Below, in pieces: positions 38,701 through 45,513 of a stretch of DNA of 64,000 nucleotides. Numbering within the stretch: the stretch's first letter is position 1; each line of letters begins with the position of its first letter. Origin of the DNA: Streptomyces albus subsp. albus (GTDB lineage Bacteria; Actinomycetota; Actinomycetes; Streptomycetales; Streptomycetaceae); the NCBI RefSeq assembly GCF_000719865.1, contig NZ_JOID01000004.1, positions 124,001 through 188,000 on the forward strand, given 5' to 3'. The position numbers were made by a program, and so were the translations under genes. The notes under the pieces are model-generated. The model saw only the letters and a list, made by a program, of their open reading frames with translations, did not search any database and was not told the DNA's origin.

Positions 38701-41700
38701 CTTCTACAGCTCGACCGAGGCGGGCGCGGCCGAAGCCGCCGCGATCGAGGCGGCGCTGATCTCCGAGCACAGCCTGCGTCCGGTGGCACTGGTTGAGATC
38801 GGCCCGGACGCATGGCCGCGCACCGCCATCGGCAAGATCCGCCGCCCGGTGCTCGCCCAGGGCTTCCACGCCGGGGAGTTCGCCGACCGGATCACCCTGC
38901 GCCGCGACAGCGGGATCGGCAACCGCGCCACGGTTCCCGCCTGGCACTTCGTACCGGAGTGGCGGCCGGCCGAGGCACCGGCCGCGGCCGGCGCCGGCCG
39001 CGTGCTCTGGCTGGGCGGGCGGGCCCCCGCGGGGGCGTCCCTGTCGGCCGTGCCGGGCGCCCCGTTCGACGGGTTCGACGCGGAGGGCCGGGCGCGTTTC
39101 CGGACGGATCACCAGGGGGACGTGAACGCCCTGCTGGACGCGGCGGCCCAGCGGCTCGGCGGCCTGGACGCGGTGGTTGACGCCCGCTGGAACACCCCGC
39201 CCGCCGACGACGGCGCCGAGACGGCGGCGCGCGCCCTGCGCGAGGCGCGCACCGCCTGGGAGGCGCTGTTCCGGGCCGCGGCCCGGTGGCCCGAGACGCC
39301 CGCCGTGGTGCTGGCCACCCGTGCCGCCGTCGCCGTCACCGGCGACGAGCCGAGCGTCGCGCACGCCGCGCTGCCGGGCGTGGCCGAGAGCCTGGCCCAG
39401 TCGCACCCCCGGCTGCGGGTCGCCCTCGTCGACGGCGCCCCCGAGGACGCGCTGCTCCCCGAGTGCGCCCTGCGGGGGACCGGACAGGTCGCCCACCGCG
39501 ACGGTGCCCGGCTGGTGCGCGGGCTGCGGGCGCTCACCGGGGCGGCCGTTCCGGAGGTGCCCCGCCGGGTGCTGCGCGAGCACGGCGCCTACCTGGTGAT
39601 CGGTGGCCTGGGTGGGGTCGGCGCCCACCTGACCCAGCACCTGCTGCGGCGCTTCGGCGCCCGGGTGCTGGTCGCGGGACGCGGCCCGGCCGGGCCCGGG
39701 GACGCCCGCGGCGGGGTGCTGGCCCACCTCGCCGACCAGACGGGACCCGGCGGGGCCGGCGAGATCCGGTATGTGCGGCTGGACGCCGCCGGCGCGGACG
39801 CCCTGCGCGCGGCGATCGACGCCGCCGAACGCGACTGGGGGCCCCTGGACGGTGTGTTCAACCTGGCCGGCGAGGGATCGGTGACCGAACAGCTCGACGC
39901 GCTGGCCGCCCCCGACGAGACCACAGCGCCGCGGCTGCTCCAGCGCGCGGAGACGCGGGTGCGCACGAGCCACGCCCTGGAGGAGGCGCTGGCGGACCGC
40001 GCCACGCCGCTGGTGGTCTTCAGCTCCGTCAACGGCTTCTTCGGCGGCGCGGGCTTCACCGAGTACGCCGGAGCCTGCGCCTACCAGTCGGCGCATGCTC
40101 TGTGGAGCGCCCGGCGGACCGGCCGCACCAGGATCTGCCTGGACTGGAGCATGTGGAAGCAGGTCGGCATGGCCTCCGGCACCCCCTCCGCCGTGGTGGA
40201 GCTCGCCCAGCGGCGCGGCTTCGGCAGCCTGACGCCCGCACAGGGCCTGGCCTCGCTGCACACGGCCTTGGAATCCGCCGAGGACCGGCTGCTGATCGGT
40301 CTGTCGGCATCCGGCGACGCGGTCGCCGGACTGCTCCCGTTCGACGCGGTCGGCTACGAGGTGGAGGCCGACGGCGTGGACGACCCGGCACGGGTCGCGG
40401 CCGCGGTGGGCGTGGACCCCGCCCGGGTGCGCCGGACGCGCACGGCCTCGGCCGCCCGGCCGGCCGCGGCCGTCGGGCAAGGCCACACCGAGGCGCTGCT
40501 GGACGTGTTCCGCGACGTGCTGGGGGCCTCGGAGGTCGGCGAGGACGACAACTTCTTCGCCGCGGGCGGGGACTCCATCCGGGCCATCCAGGTGGTCGCC
40601 CGCGCGGCCGAGCGCGGCTTCCGGTTCAGCCCGCTGGACCTGTTCGAGCACAAGACGGCCGCGGCCCTGCTCGCCCACCTGGCAGGCCGGGACGGGCTGG
40701 CCGGCGTGGCGCTGGACGACGAGGACGACGGGGACCCCCTCTCCCCGGCCGCCGTACCGCCGGTCTTCGGCTGGTGGCTGGAGAAGGCCGGCCGGCGTGA
40801 GGTGCGCGACCACCTCACGATGAGCATGCGCTACCGCGTCGGCGGCGGACTGGAGCCCGGGCTCGTGGAGGCGGCGCTGGTCGCGCTGTCCGAGCGCCAC
40901 GACGCCCTGCGGATGCGGCTGGCCGGGACGCCGGAGGGCCGGCGACTGGTCCCCGGCGAGTCCGCCGCCGGCAGCCTGCGCTTCGAGGTGGTCGAGGTGC
41001 CGGCCGGGCAGGATCCCGCGGCGGTGGCCGACGAGGTCGAGCCCGGCCTGCACCGCGGGGTCAGCGCCGAGACGGGTCCGCTGGTCCGCGCCGTGCTGGT
41101 CCGCCCCGCCGAGGGGTCAACCGCCGTACTGGTGCTGGTGATCCACCACGCGGCCGTCGACGGGGTGTCGTGGCGGATCATCGAGGAGGACCTGCGGCTG
41201 CTGCTGGAGGCCCGGACACGCGGGGCGGTGGCCGAGCTGCCCCCCGTCACGACGGGCTATCTGGCCTGGGCCCGCCGGATGGAACGCCGTGCGGTCCGCC
41301 TGGACGGCAGAGCGCTGGCCGACGACTGGGCGGGGCGGCTGAAGGGCGGCTGGGGCAGGCTGCCCGGCGAGCCGGCCGAGCCGCCGCTGGAGGGCGGCAC
41401 GGAGATCCTCACCCGGAGGATCCCGGCACACCTGCTCGACCGGCTGGGAGAGACCAGCGTGTACGAGGTCCTGCTCACCGCGGTCGGCTGGAGCCTCACC
41501 CGGTGGGCGGGCACCGAGGCCATCGCGGTCGATGTCGAGGGGCACGGCCGCCTGGACGGCCAGTCGCCGGTCGACCTGTCGCGCACGGTGGGCTGGTTCA
41601 CCGCCATCGCGCCCGTCCGCCTCGACCTGGCGGGCTGCGCGGCACCGGGACAGGCGGTGCCCCGGGTACGGCGCGCGCTCACCGAGCTGCGGGGGAGGGA

Positions 41701-42118
41701 CCAGGAGTGGGGACTGCTGCGGCACGGGAACGCCTGTCCGCCGGACCACGCGCTGCGCCGCCTGCCGGAGCGCCAGGTCAGCTTCAACTACCTCGGCGTC
41801 TTCGACGGCGCCGGGCAGAGGACCGACCCGCTGTTCGCCGCCGTGCCGGGATCGCTCGGCGCCGAGCAGAGCCCCGAGGCGGAGCGCCACTACCTGATCG
41901 ACATCGCGGCCGTCGTCGCCGGCGGCGAACTGGAGCTGGCGGTGAAGTTCTCGCCGGCCGTCCACTCCGCCGGTGAGATCAGGCAGTGGCTGGACCGGTG
42001 CGAGACGGTGCTGCGCGACCTCCTGGCCGGAGGAGGAGGGCCCGAGGCGGCCGAGATCGATCAGGACGAGCTGCTGCTCGCGCTGGAGGAGGTCAGCCTG
42101 GGTTCCGAGGACGCCTGA
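35771..42118 (+). CDS. NRPS-like protein: pseudo-A, acyl ligase (A), ketoreductase, T, E
   Basis: A 2115-residue synthetase with an unusual layout. Residues ~1-480 resemble a second adenylate-forming domain that has lost its core motifs (no TSGSTG), keeping only traces such as a C-subdomain-like GTVEFDLRGLD. Residues ~500-1050 are an intact adenylating domain (TSGSTGAPKG near 653, GMTETSS near 808) of the carboxylate-ligase rather than amino-acid type. A ketoreductase follows (~1270-1490: cofactor loop VIGGLGGVG, Ser in FSSVNGF, Tyr in EYAGACAY). Then come T (GGDSIRA near 1600) and an epimerisation domain (~1650-2080: HHAAVDGVSW, VEGHGR, FNYLG). No C domain is present, so it starts a chain or uses the free C of the KS protein. 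GTG 35771 has GAGGAG ten bases upstream. A hairpin follows the stop. Confidence 0.9.
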   Translation: MPTRPFEHATDTAVLAGEVLAALRARGRAVAADTHSGETLADWVDGLAKSLAEYAARPGELVHVASAGPLETVVGCLAAWLSGAVPGVGPGTADGPSRLVLDVAGRVTRSRAGEPAEVDAALLVSEDLVGCVAHPPASLGRLRLPARSYGAVAVLADWRADAWLPLVLEAWLTGVEHLSLRPDGPAAPDADAVLVCPAGRLAADPGLAADGAFAGWVTWGAGTAGAPRADDARLHGFGDHFVLAATRAHTPDGGRAQRGEVYGRHRVCNAAGRPLPVNAWGLLALAGRLPVVGDTADATLAAVRAEPAERSRVTDYRARKRSDGTVEFDLRGLDALRIAGRRLSPAAAARALAAAGLPDAALVARDPDTDRARLVLCATGDGPGERAVARLSAALPAWAAPLSVCRVPALPRDDAGRVDPAGLAADAPPDDLLLELAGRELAGDGGEPVRLRAVPVPAQGAELPLPEGFAAGGGHYPATRPAEAKGPGLAPADDDLVDRLRRAAATDRGIPLVDGEGREHRMSYAELLDRASRVAAHLRARGLGHGDEVIVHAAAAGDIFTGVWACILIGVLPVPLTPATPYDAAGNPLWHLCGPDTMLTGRTILTTEAQRDATGPVLRRRGLTAELLTLEEARTHDPLPAGEAAPRSPALMILTSGSTGAPKGVALSHRNLVSLAESIRHEFGLADEVSLNWLGVDHVGGLVQHHVRDLCLANEQVHADTGWVLADPTRILDLLDRYRVTISWMANFGFNLVNEQAEKIAEGSWDLSPVKVWENGGEPVTHEGNQRFLALLAPHGLRGDVIKPVFGMTETSSAIIGAHNLVAGRQDYVHWLSDTALDSPVQRALPGEGSPFAEVGTPMAGISLRVVDAGGRVCPEGVSGRIEVSGPQIMNGYYRNPQADAETFTPDGWLRMGDCGFMVNGSLVVTGREKDVLIINGLNYAARALENTVEAVPGVRQGCCAAVPVRRPEAVTDDLAVFYSSTEAGAAEAAAIEAALISEHSLRPVALVEIGPDAWPRTAIGKIRRPVLAQGFHAGEFADRITLRRDSGIGNRATVPAWHFVPEWRPAEAPAAAGAGRVLWLGGRAPAGASLSAVPGAPFDGFDAEGRARFRTDHQGDVNALLDAAAQRLGGLDAVVDARWNTPPADDGAETAARALREARTAWEALFRAAARWPETPAVVLATRAAVAVTGDEPSVAHAALPGVAESLAQSHPRLRVALVDGAPEDALLPECALRGTGQVAHRDGARLVRGLRALTGAAVPEVPRRVLREHGAYLVIGGLGGVGAHLTQHLLRRFGARVLVAGRGPAGPGDARGGVLAHLADQTGPGGAGEIRYVRLDAAGADALRAAIDAAERDWGPLDGVFNLAGEGSVTEQLDALAAPDETTAPRLLQRAETRVRTSHALEEALADRATPLVVFSSVNGFFGGAGFTEYAGACAYQSAHALWSARRTGRTRICLDWSMWKQVGMASGTPSAVVELAQRRGFGSLTPAQGLASLHTALESAEDRLLIGLSASGDAVAGLLPFDAVGYEVEADGVDDPARVAAAVGVDPARVRRTRTASAARPAAAVGQGHTEALLDVFRDVLGASEVGEDDNFFAAGGDSIRAIQVVARAAERGFRFSPLDLFEHKTAAALLAHLAGRDGLAGVALDDEDDGDPLSPAAVPPVFGWWLEKAGRREVRDHLTMSMRYRVGGGLEPGLVEAALVALSERHDALRMRLAGTPEGRRLVPGESAAGSLRFEVVEVPAGQDPAAVADEVEPGLHRGVSAETGPLVRAVLVRPAEGSTAVLVLVIHHAAVDGVSWRIIEEDLRLLLEARTRGAVAELPPVTTGYLAWARRMERRAVRLDGRALADDWAGRLKGGWGRLPGEPAEPPLEGGTEILTRRIPAHLLDRLGETSVYEVLLTAVGWSLTRWAGTEAIAVDVEGHGRLDGQSPVDLSRTVGWFTAIAPVRLDLAGCAAPGQAVPRVRRALTELRGRDQEWGLLRHGNACPPDHALRRLPERQVSFNYLGVFDGAGQRTDPLFAAVPGSLGAEQSPEAERHYLIDIAAVVAGGELELAVKFSPAVHSAGEIRQWLDRCETVLRDLLAGGGGPEAAEIDQDELLLALEEVSLGSEDA

Positions 42119-42125
42119 GTCCCGG

Positions 42126-42161
42126 CGGAGGGGCCGCCCGCCCCGGGCGGCGGCCCCTCCG
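42126..42161 (+). terminator. Hairpin terminator ending the NRPS operon
   Basis: Bases 42126-42140 (CGGAGGGGCCGCCCG) pair with 42144-42161, with one 3-base bulge. The hairpin begins seven bases after the NRPS stop. It separates the biosynthetic operon from the PheRS-like genes. Confidence 0.8.
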
Positions 42162-42250
42162 CTCCACGGAACGTCTGACGGGTGCGCCGGATCAACCGGC
42201 GGGCGGTGTCCGGCCTTTGGTCGGCCGGGGGATCGATTGCCCGCCTGCGC

Positions 42251-42256
42251 TAGAGT
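42251..42256 (+). promoter_or_regulatory. Candidate -10 element for the pheS-like operon
   Basis: TAGAGT matches the streptomycete -10 pattern and lies 53 bases before the pheS-like start, after the upstream terminator. No good -35 is seen at 16-18 bases, so this remains a weak call. Confidence 0.35.
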
Positions 42257-42309
42257 GCTTGGCCGTGTACGGAAAGTTACAGCGATTCGGCCATCGCGAG
42301 GAGTGGGGA

Positions 42310-43356
42310 ATGGAAGTCTCCCAATTGGAGAAGACGGCGAGCAGTGCGGCATCGGAGATTGCCGCACTGACCGATGCCGGGGAACTGGAAAAGCATCGGG
42401 TGAAATGGCTCGGCGGCAAGGGACTGGTGCGCCGGGCCCGCGCCTCCATCAAGCAGTACGAGGGCGAGGAACGCATCGAGTTCGCCCGTCGCGTGAACCG
42501 CGTCGCGGAGGAGATCACCCGCGTCCTGGAGGACGCCGCCGAGCGCATCGCCGCCGAGGCCACCGCCCGCCGGATCGCCGAGGACTGGATCGACCCGTCG
42601 CTTCCCTCCACCGCCCCGCGGCGCGGTGCGCTGCACCCGGTACGCGTGGTCGAGCTGCGCTGCGTGGAGATCATGGGCCGGCTCGGCTTCGAGCAGGCCG
42701 AGGGGCCCGAAGTGGAGACCAGCTACTTCAACTTCGACGCCCTGAACATCCCGCGCGATCACCCGGCCCGGGACATGCAGGACACCTTCTGGGTCGACGA
42801 GCAGCGCCTGCTGCGCACCCACACCACCAGCGTCCAGGCCCGGGTCCTCGCCCGGGCCGGGGGGAAGCCCGTCAAGGTGGTGGTGGCCGGACGCGTGTAC
42901 CGGAACGAGGCGGTGGACGCCACCCACCTGGCGATGTTCCACCAGCTCGACGGATTCTGGGTGGACCGGGGACTGACCTTCGCCCATTTCAAGGGAGTCG
43001 CCGTTCATCTGGCCCGGGAGCTCTATGGCGAACGCCGGGTCAGGTTGAAGCCGAAGTCCTACCCCTATACGGAGCCTTCCGTGGGAATCGACGTGGAATG
43101 CGGATTGTGCCGCGGCGGCGGATGTTCCGCCTGCCACGACTCCGGCTGGGTCACCATCATGGGTGCGGGAATGATTCACCGTAATGTTCTGCAGGAGTTC
43201 GGATACGACCCGGAGGAGTTCTCCGGATTCGCCTTCGGCTGGGGACTGTCGCGCATGACGACCCAGATGTACGGCCTTTCGAAACTGCGCCCCATCTACC
43301 GCGGTGACCTGCGCCTGCTGCGTGCCCTGGACGGGAGGCCCGCGCTGTGCGTGTGA
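42310..43356 (+). CDS. pheS: Phenylalanyl-tRNA synthetase alpha subunit paralog (candidate self-resistance)
   Basis: A 348-residue class II PheRS alpha chain with the usual length and layout: N-terminal coiled coil (~1-90), motif 2 in VAGRVYRNEAVDATH, motif 3 in GFAFGWGLSR (Arg315), and a cysteine knuckle C-x2-C-x4-C-x2-C (264-275). Against Thermus PheS, several phenylalanine-pocket positions differ. Phe258 and Phe260 become Tyr251 and Tyr253 (SYPYTEPS). Glu220 becomes Asp214 (FHQLDG). Ser180 becomes Thr173 (HTTS). The residue before the motif 3 Arg is Ser instead of Glu. His171, Gln212 and the Ala of GFAFG are kept. It sits behind an NRPS with a Phe code and has its own promoter region, which fits a drug-insensitive second copy. 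GAGGAG lies six bases before the ATG. Confidence 0.9.
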   Translation: MEVSQLEKTASSAASEIAALTDAGELEKHRVKWLGGKGLVRRARASIKQYEGEERIEFARRVNRVAEEITRVLEDAAERIAAEATARRIAEDWIDPSLPSTAPRRGALHPVRVVELRCVEIMGRLGFEQAEGPEVETSYFNFDALNIPRDHPARDMQDTFWVDEQRLLRTHTTSVQARVLARAGGKPVKVVVAGRVYRNEAVDATHLAMFHQLDGFWVDRGLTFAHFKGVAVHLARELYGERRVRLKPKSYPYTEPSVGIDVECGLCRGGGCSACHDSGWVTIMGAGMIHRNVLQEFGYDPEEFSGFAFGWGLSRMTTQMYGLSKLRPIYRGDLRLLRALDGRPALCV

Positions 43357-45440
43357 GTCTCGCCCTGCTGCGCCGCCACCGCCCCCAACTCCCGGCCTCC
43401 GCCCGCTCCGCGTGCGAGGTGCTGGAGGACGTCGGCATCGAGGTCAAACGCCTCCAAGAGACCGCCCAGGGCGACGTGGTCACCCTGGAACTGCTCGCCA
43501 ACCGGGGCGACCATCACTGCTATGCGGGCATCGCCCGGGAGCTCGGCGGCCGGTTCGAGGTCCCCACCCCCCTGCCGCCACTGGCGCCGCTGACCGCGGA
43601 CGAGTCCGCCGCCCCGGTCGTGGACACCCCCACATGCCTGGCGTTCGGCGTGGCCCGCTGCGCCCTGGCCGAGGGCGACGGCGCCCGGCTGCCCGACGAG
43701 TGGGCGGACGCCCTGCGGCTGAACGACGAGTACACCGGCCTCCTCCCCGTCGACGCCGGCAACCTCGTCGGCCGCGAGATCGGCCAGCCGCTGCATGTCT
43801 ACGACGCCGACCGGCTGGCCGGCCCCCTGCGGGTGCGCCCGTCCGCGGAGGGCGAGACGGTCCTGCTCCTCGACGCCGACGCGCCGGTCGCGATCCCGGC
43901 CGGGCTGACGGTCGTGGCCGACGACGAGGGCATCGTGGCGGTCGCCGGCGTCATGGGCGCCCGCCGCGCCGCCGTCACCGAGTCCACCCGCCGCCTCCTC
44001 GTGGAGTCGGCGCTGTTCGACCCGGTCGCCGTCCGCAGGGCCGCCCGCGCGCTGAACCGCCAGACCGCCGCCGCCACCCGCTTCGAGCGCGGCGGCGACC
44101 CGGACCTGGTCCGGGCGGGTGCGGCCCGCGCGGTGGCGCTGCTCGACGAGTGGGGCGCGCTGGCCCCGGACTCGCCCCGCACCTGGGCCGAGGCCGCCTG
44201 CCCGCCGGATGCCCGGCTCGCGCACCGGGAGATCAGGCTGGACCTCGACTCCCTCGACGTGTACTACGCGGTCCCGTTCGACCCCGCGGCCGTCGAGCGG
44301 CGGCTGACCTGCCTCGGCTTCTCCGTGCGGAAGGACGACGAGGAGGACCGGGTGCTGCGGGTCCGGGTCCCGGGCCACCGTCTGTGGGACGTCTTCAACC
44401 CCGAGTGCCTGTACGAGGAGATCGGCCGGATGTGGAGCTTCGACAGCTTCCCCGCCGTCCTCCCGGAGACGGGCGGCGGCAAGGCCCCGACGCCCAGCCA
44501 GCGGACGCGGACGGCACTGGAGCAGGTGCTCGTCGGCTACGGCTTCTTCGAGGTGATCACGGACGGCTTCTACAGCCGTACCGCGCACGAGCGGCTGGGC
44601 GTCTCCGCCGGGTCGCCGCTGGCCCGCCACGTGGAGCTGCGCAACGCCATCGACCGCAACTTCTCCCTGCTGAAGAACAACGCCCTGCTCCAAGGGCTCG
44701 ACATCGCGGACTACAACCAGCGGCGCAGCCTGACCTGCGGCAAGTACTTCGAGTTCACCCACCTCTTCGAGGCGGTCGGCGCCGACGACCACCGCGAGCG
44801 GCCCGTCCTGTGGGGCATGCTGTGGGGCGAGGAGACGCACGGGGCATGGCAGAACGGGGGCCAGGGCTTCGACTTCTGGTACCTGAAAGGCGTCCTGGAG
44901 GAGATGGCCCACGCCTGCGGCTCCCGGCTCGGGTTCCGGCGGGCCTCCGAGGAGTCGTCGCCCATGGCGGAGCTGATGCACCCCACCCGCTTCACCCACC
45001 TCCTCGTCGACGGACGCGAGGCCGGACTGTGCGGCGAGGTCCACCCGTCGGTGACCGCCAACTGGAAGCTGCGCACGGACCGGGTCCTGTACTTCGAACT
45101 GGACTGGACGGCCCTGGCCGCGGCCTCGGGCACGGCCTCCGCCGAGCCGGCCGCCGACATGCCCGAGTACCCGCTGCTGCGGCGCGACGTCGCCTTCCAT
45201 CTGCCGGTCGGCCTGACGACCGACGAGGTGCGCGAGGAGATGGAGGCCGTCTGCCCGCTGGAGCTGGCGTGGGCCCGTGTCACCGATCTCTACGAGAAAG
45301 GGGATGTCCGGGCCCACACCTTCGAGCTGGCCTTCGAAAACGACAACACGGTCACGGCCGAACGGGTCAACAACGCCATGAGCGCCATCACTGCGCACGT
45401 CCTCGGCACCTTCCAGGAGCGAGGCGTCTACCAGCGGTAA
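43347..45440 (+). CDS. pheT: Phenylalanyl-tRNA synthetase beta subunit paralog lacking the B2 domain
   Basis: A 697-residue beta chain, about 100-130 residues shorter than a typical bacterial PheT. The N-terminal B1 strand (MRVSLALLRRHR, GIEVKRL) passes directly into the B1 second half (LLANRGDHHCYAGIAREL); the OB-fold, EMAP-like tRNA-binding domain B2 normally inserted here is missing. The B3/B4 editing region, the B5 and B6/B7 parts (GYGFFEVITDGFYS) and the C-terminal anticodon-binding FDX-ACB domain (PEYPLLRRDVAF to the end) are present. The GTG at 43347 has GGGAGG eight bases upstream and overlaps the alpha gene by ten bases, so the two are co-translated. It would form the heterotetramer with the alpha paralog; loss of B2 may alter tRNA affinity. 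Confidence 0.9.
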   Translation: MRVSLALLRRHRPQLPASARSACEVLEDVGIEVKRLQETAQGDVVTLELLANRGDHHCYAGIARELGGRFEVPTPLPPLAPLTADESAAPVVDTPTCLAFGVARCALAEGDGARLPDEWADALRLNDEYTGLLPVDAGNLVGREIGQPLHVYDADRLAGPLRVRPSAEGETVLLLDADAPVAIPAGLTVVADDEGIVAVAGVMGARRAAVTESTRRLLVESALFDPVAVRRAARALNRQTAAATRFERGGDPDLVRAGAARAVALLDEWGALAPDSPRTWAEAACPPDARLAHREIRLDLDSLDVYYAVPFDPAAVERRLTCLGFSVRKDDEEDRVLRVRVPGHRLWDVFNPECLYEEIGRMWSFDSFPAVLPETGGGKAPTPSQRTRTALEQVLVGYGFFEVITDGFYSRTAHERLGVSAGSPLARHVELRNAIDRNFSLLKNNALLQGLDIADYNQRRSLTCGKYFEFTHLFEAVGADDHRERPVLWGMLWGEETHGAWQNGGQGFDFWYLKGVLEEMAHACGSRLGFRRASEESSPMAELMHPTRFTHLLVDGREAGLCGEVHPSVTANWKLRTDRVLYFELDWTALAAASGTASAEPAADMPEYPLLRRDVAFHLPVGLTTDEVREEMEAVCPLELAWARVTDLYEKGDVRAHTFELAFENDNTVTAERVNNAMSAITAHVLGTFQERGVYQR

Positions 45441-45513
45441 TGCCATCCCTGGCGCGGTGGACCACCACCACGGTGGCCACCGCGCCGGGCCGGACCACGA
45501 GACAGGACACACG

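Noticed and set aside
42237..42256. TTGCCC (42237) plus TAGAGT (42251) as a full promoter for pheS
   Set aside because: The spacer is only eight bases, too short for a sigma-70-type promoter; only the -10 candidate was kept.
42310..45440. The possibility that this is the ordinary housekeeping pheST operon
   Set aside because: The alpha pocket is changed at several normally conserved positions, beta lacks B2, and the genes sit inside a biosynthetic locus. It cannot be fully excluded without the rest of the genome.
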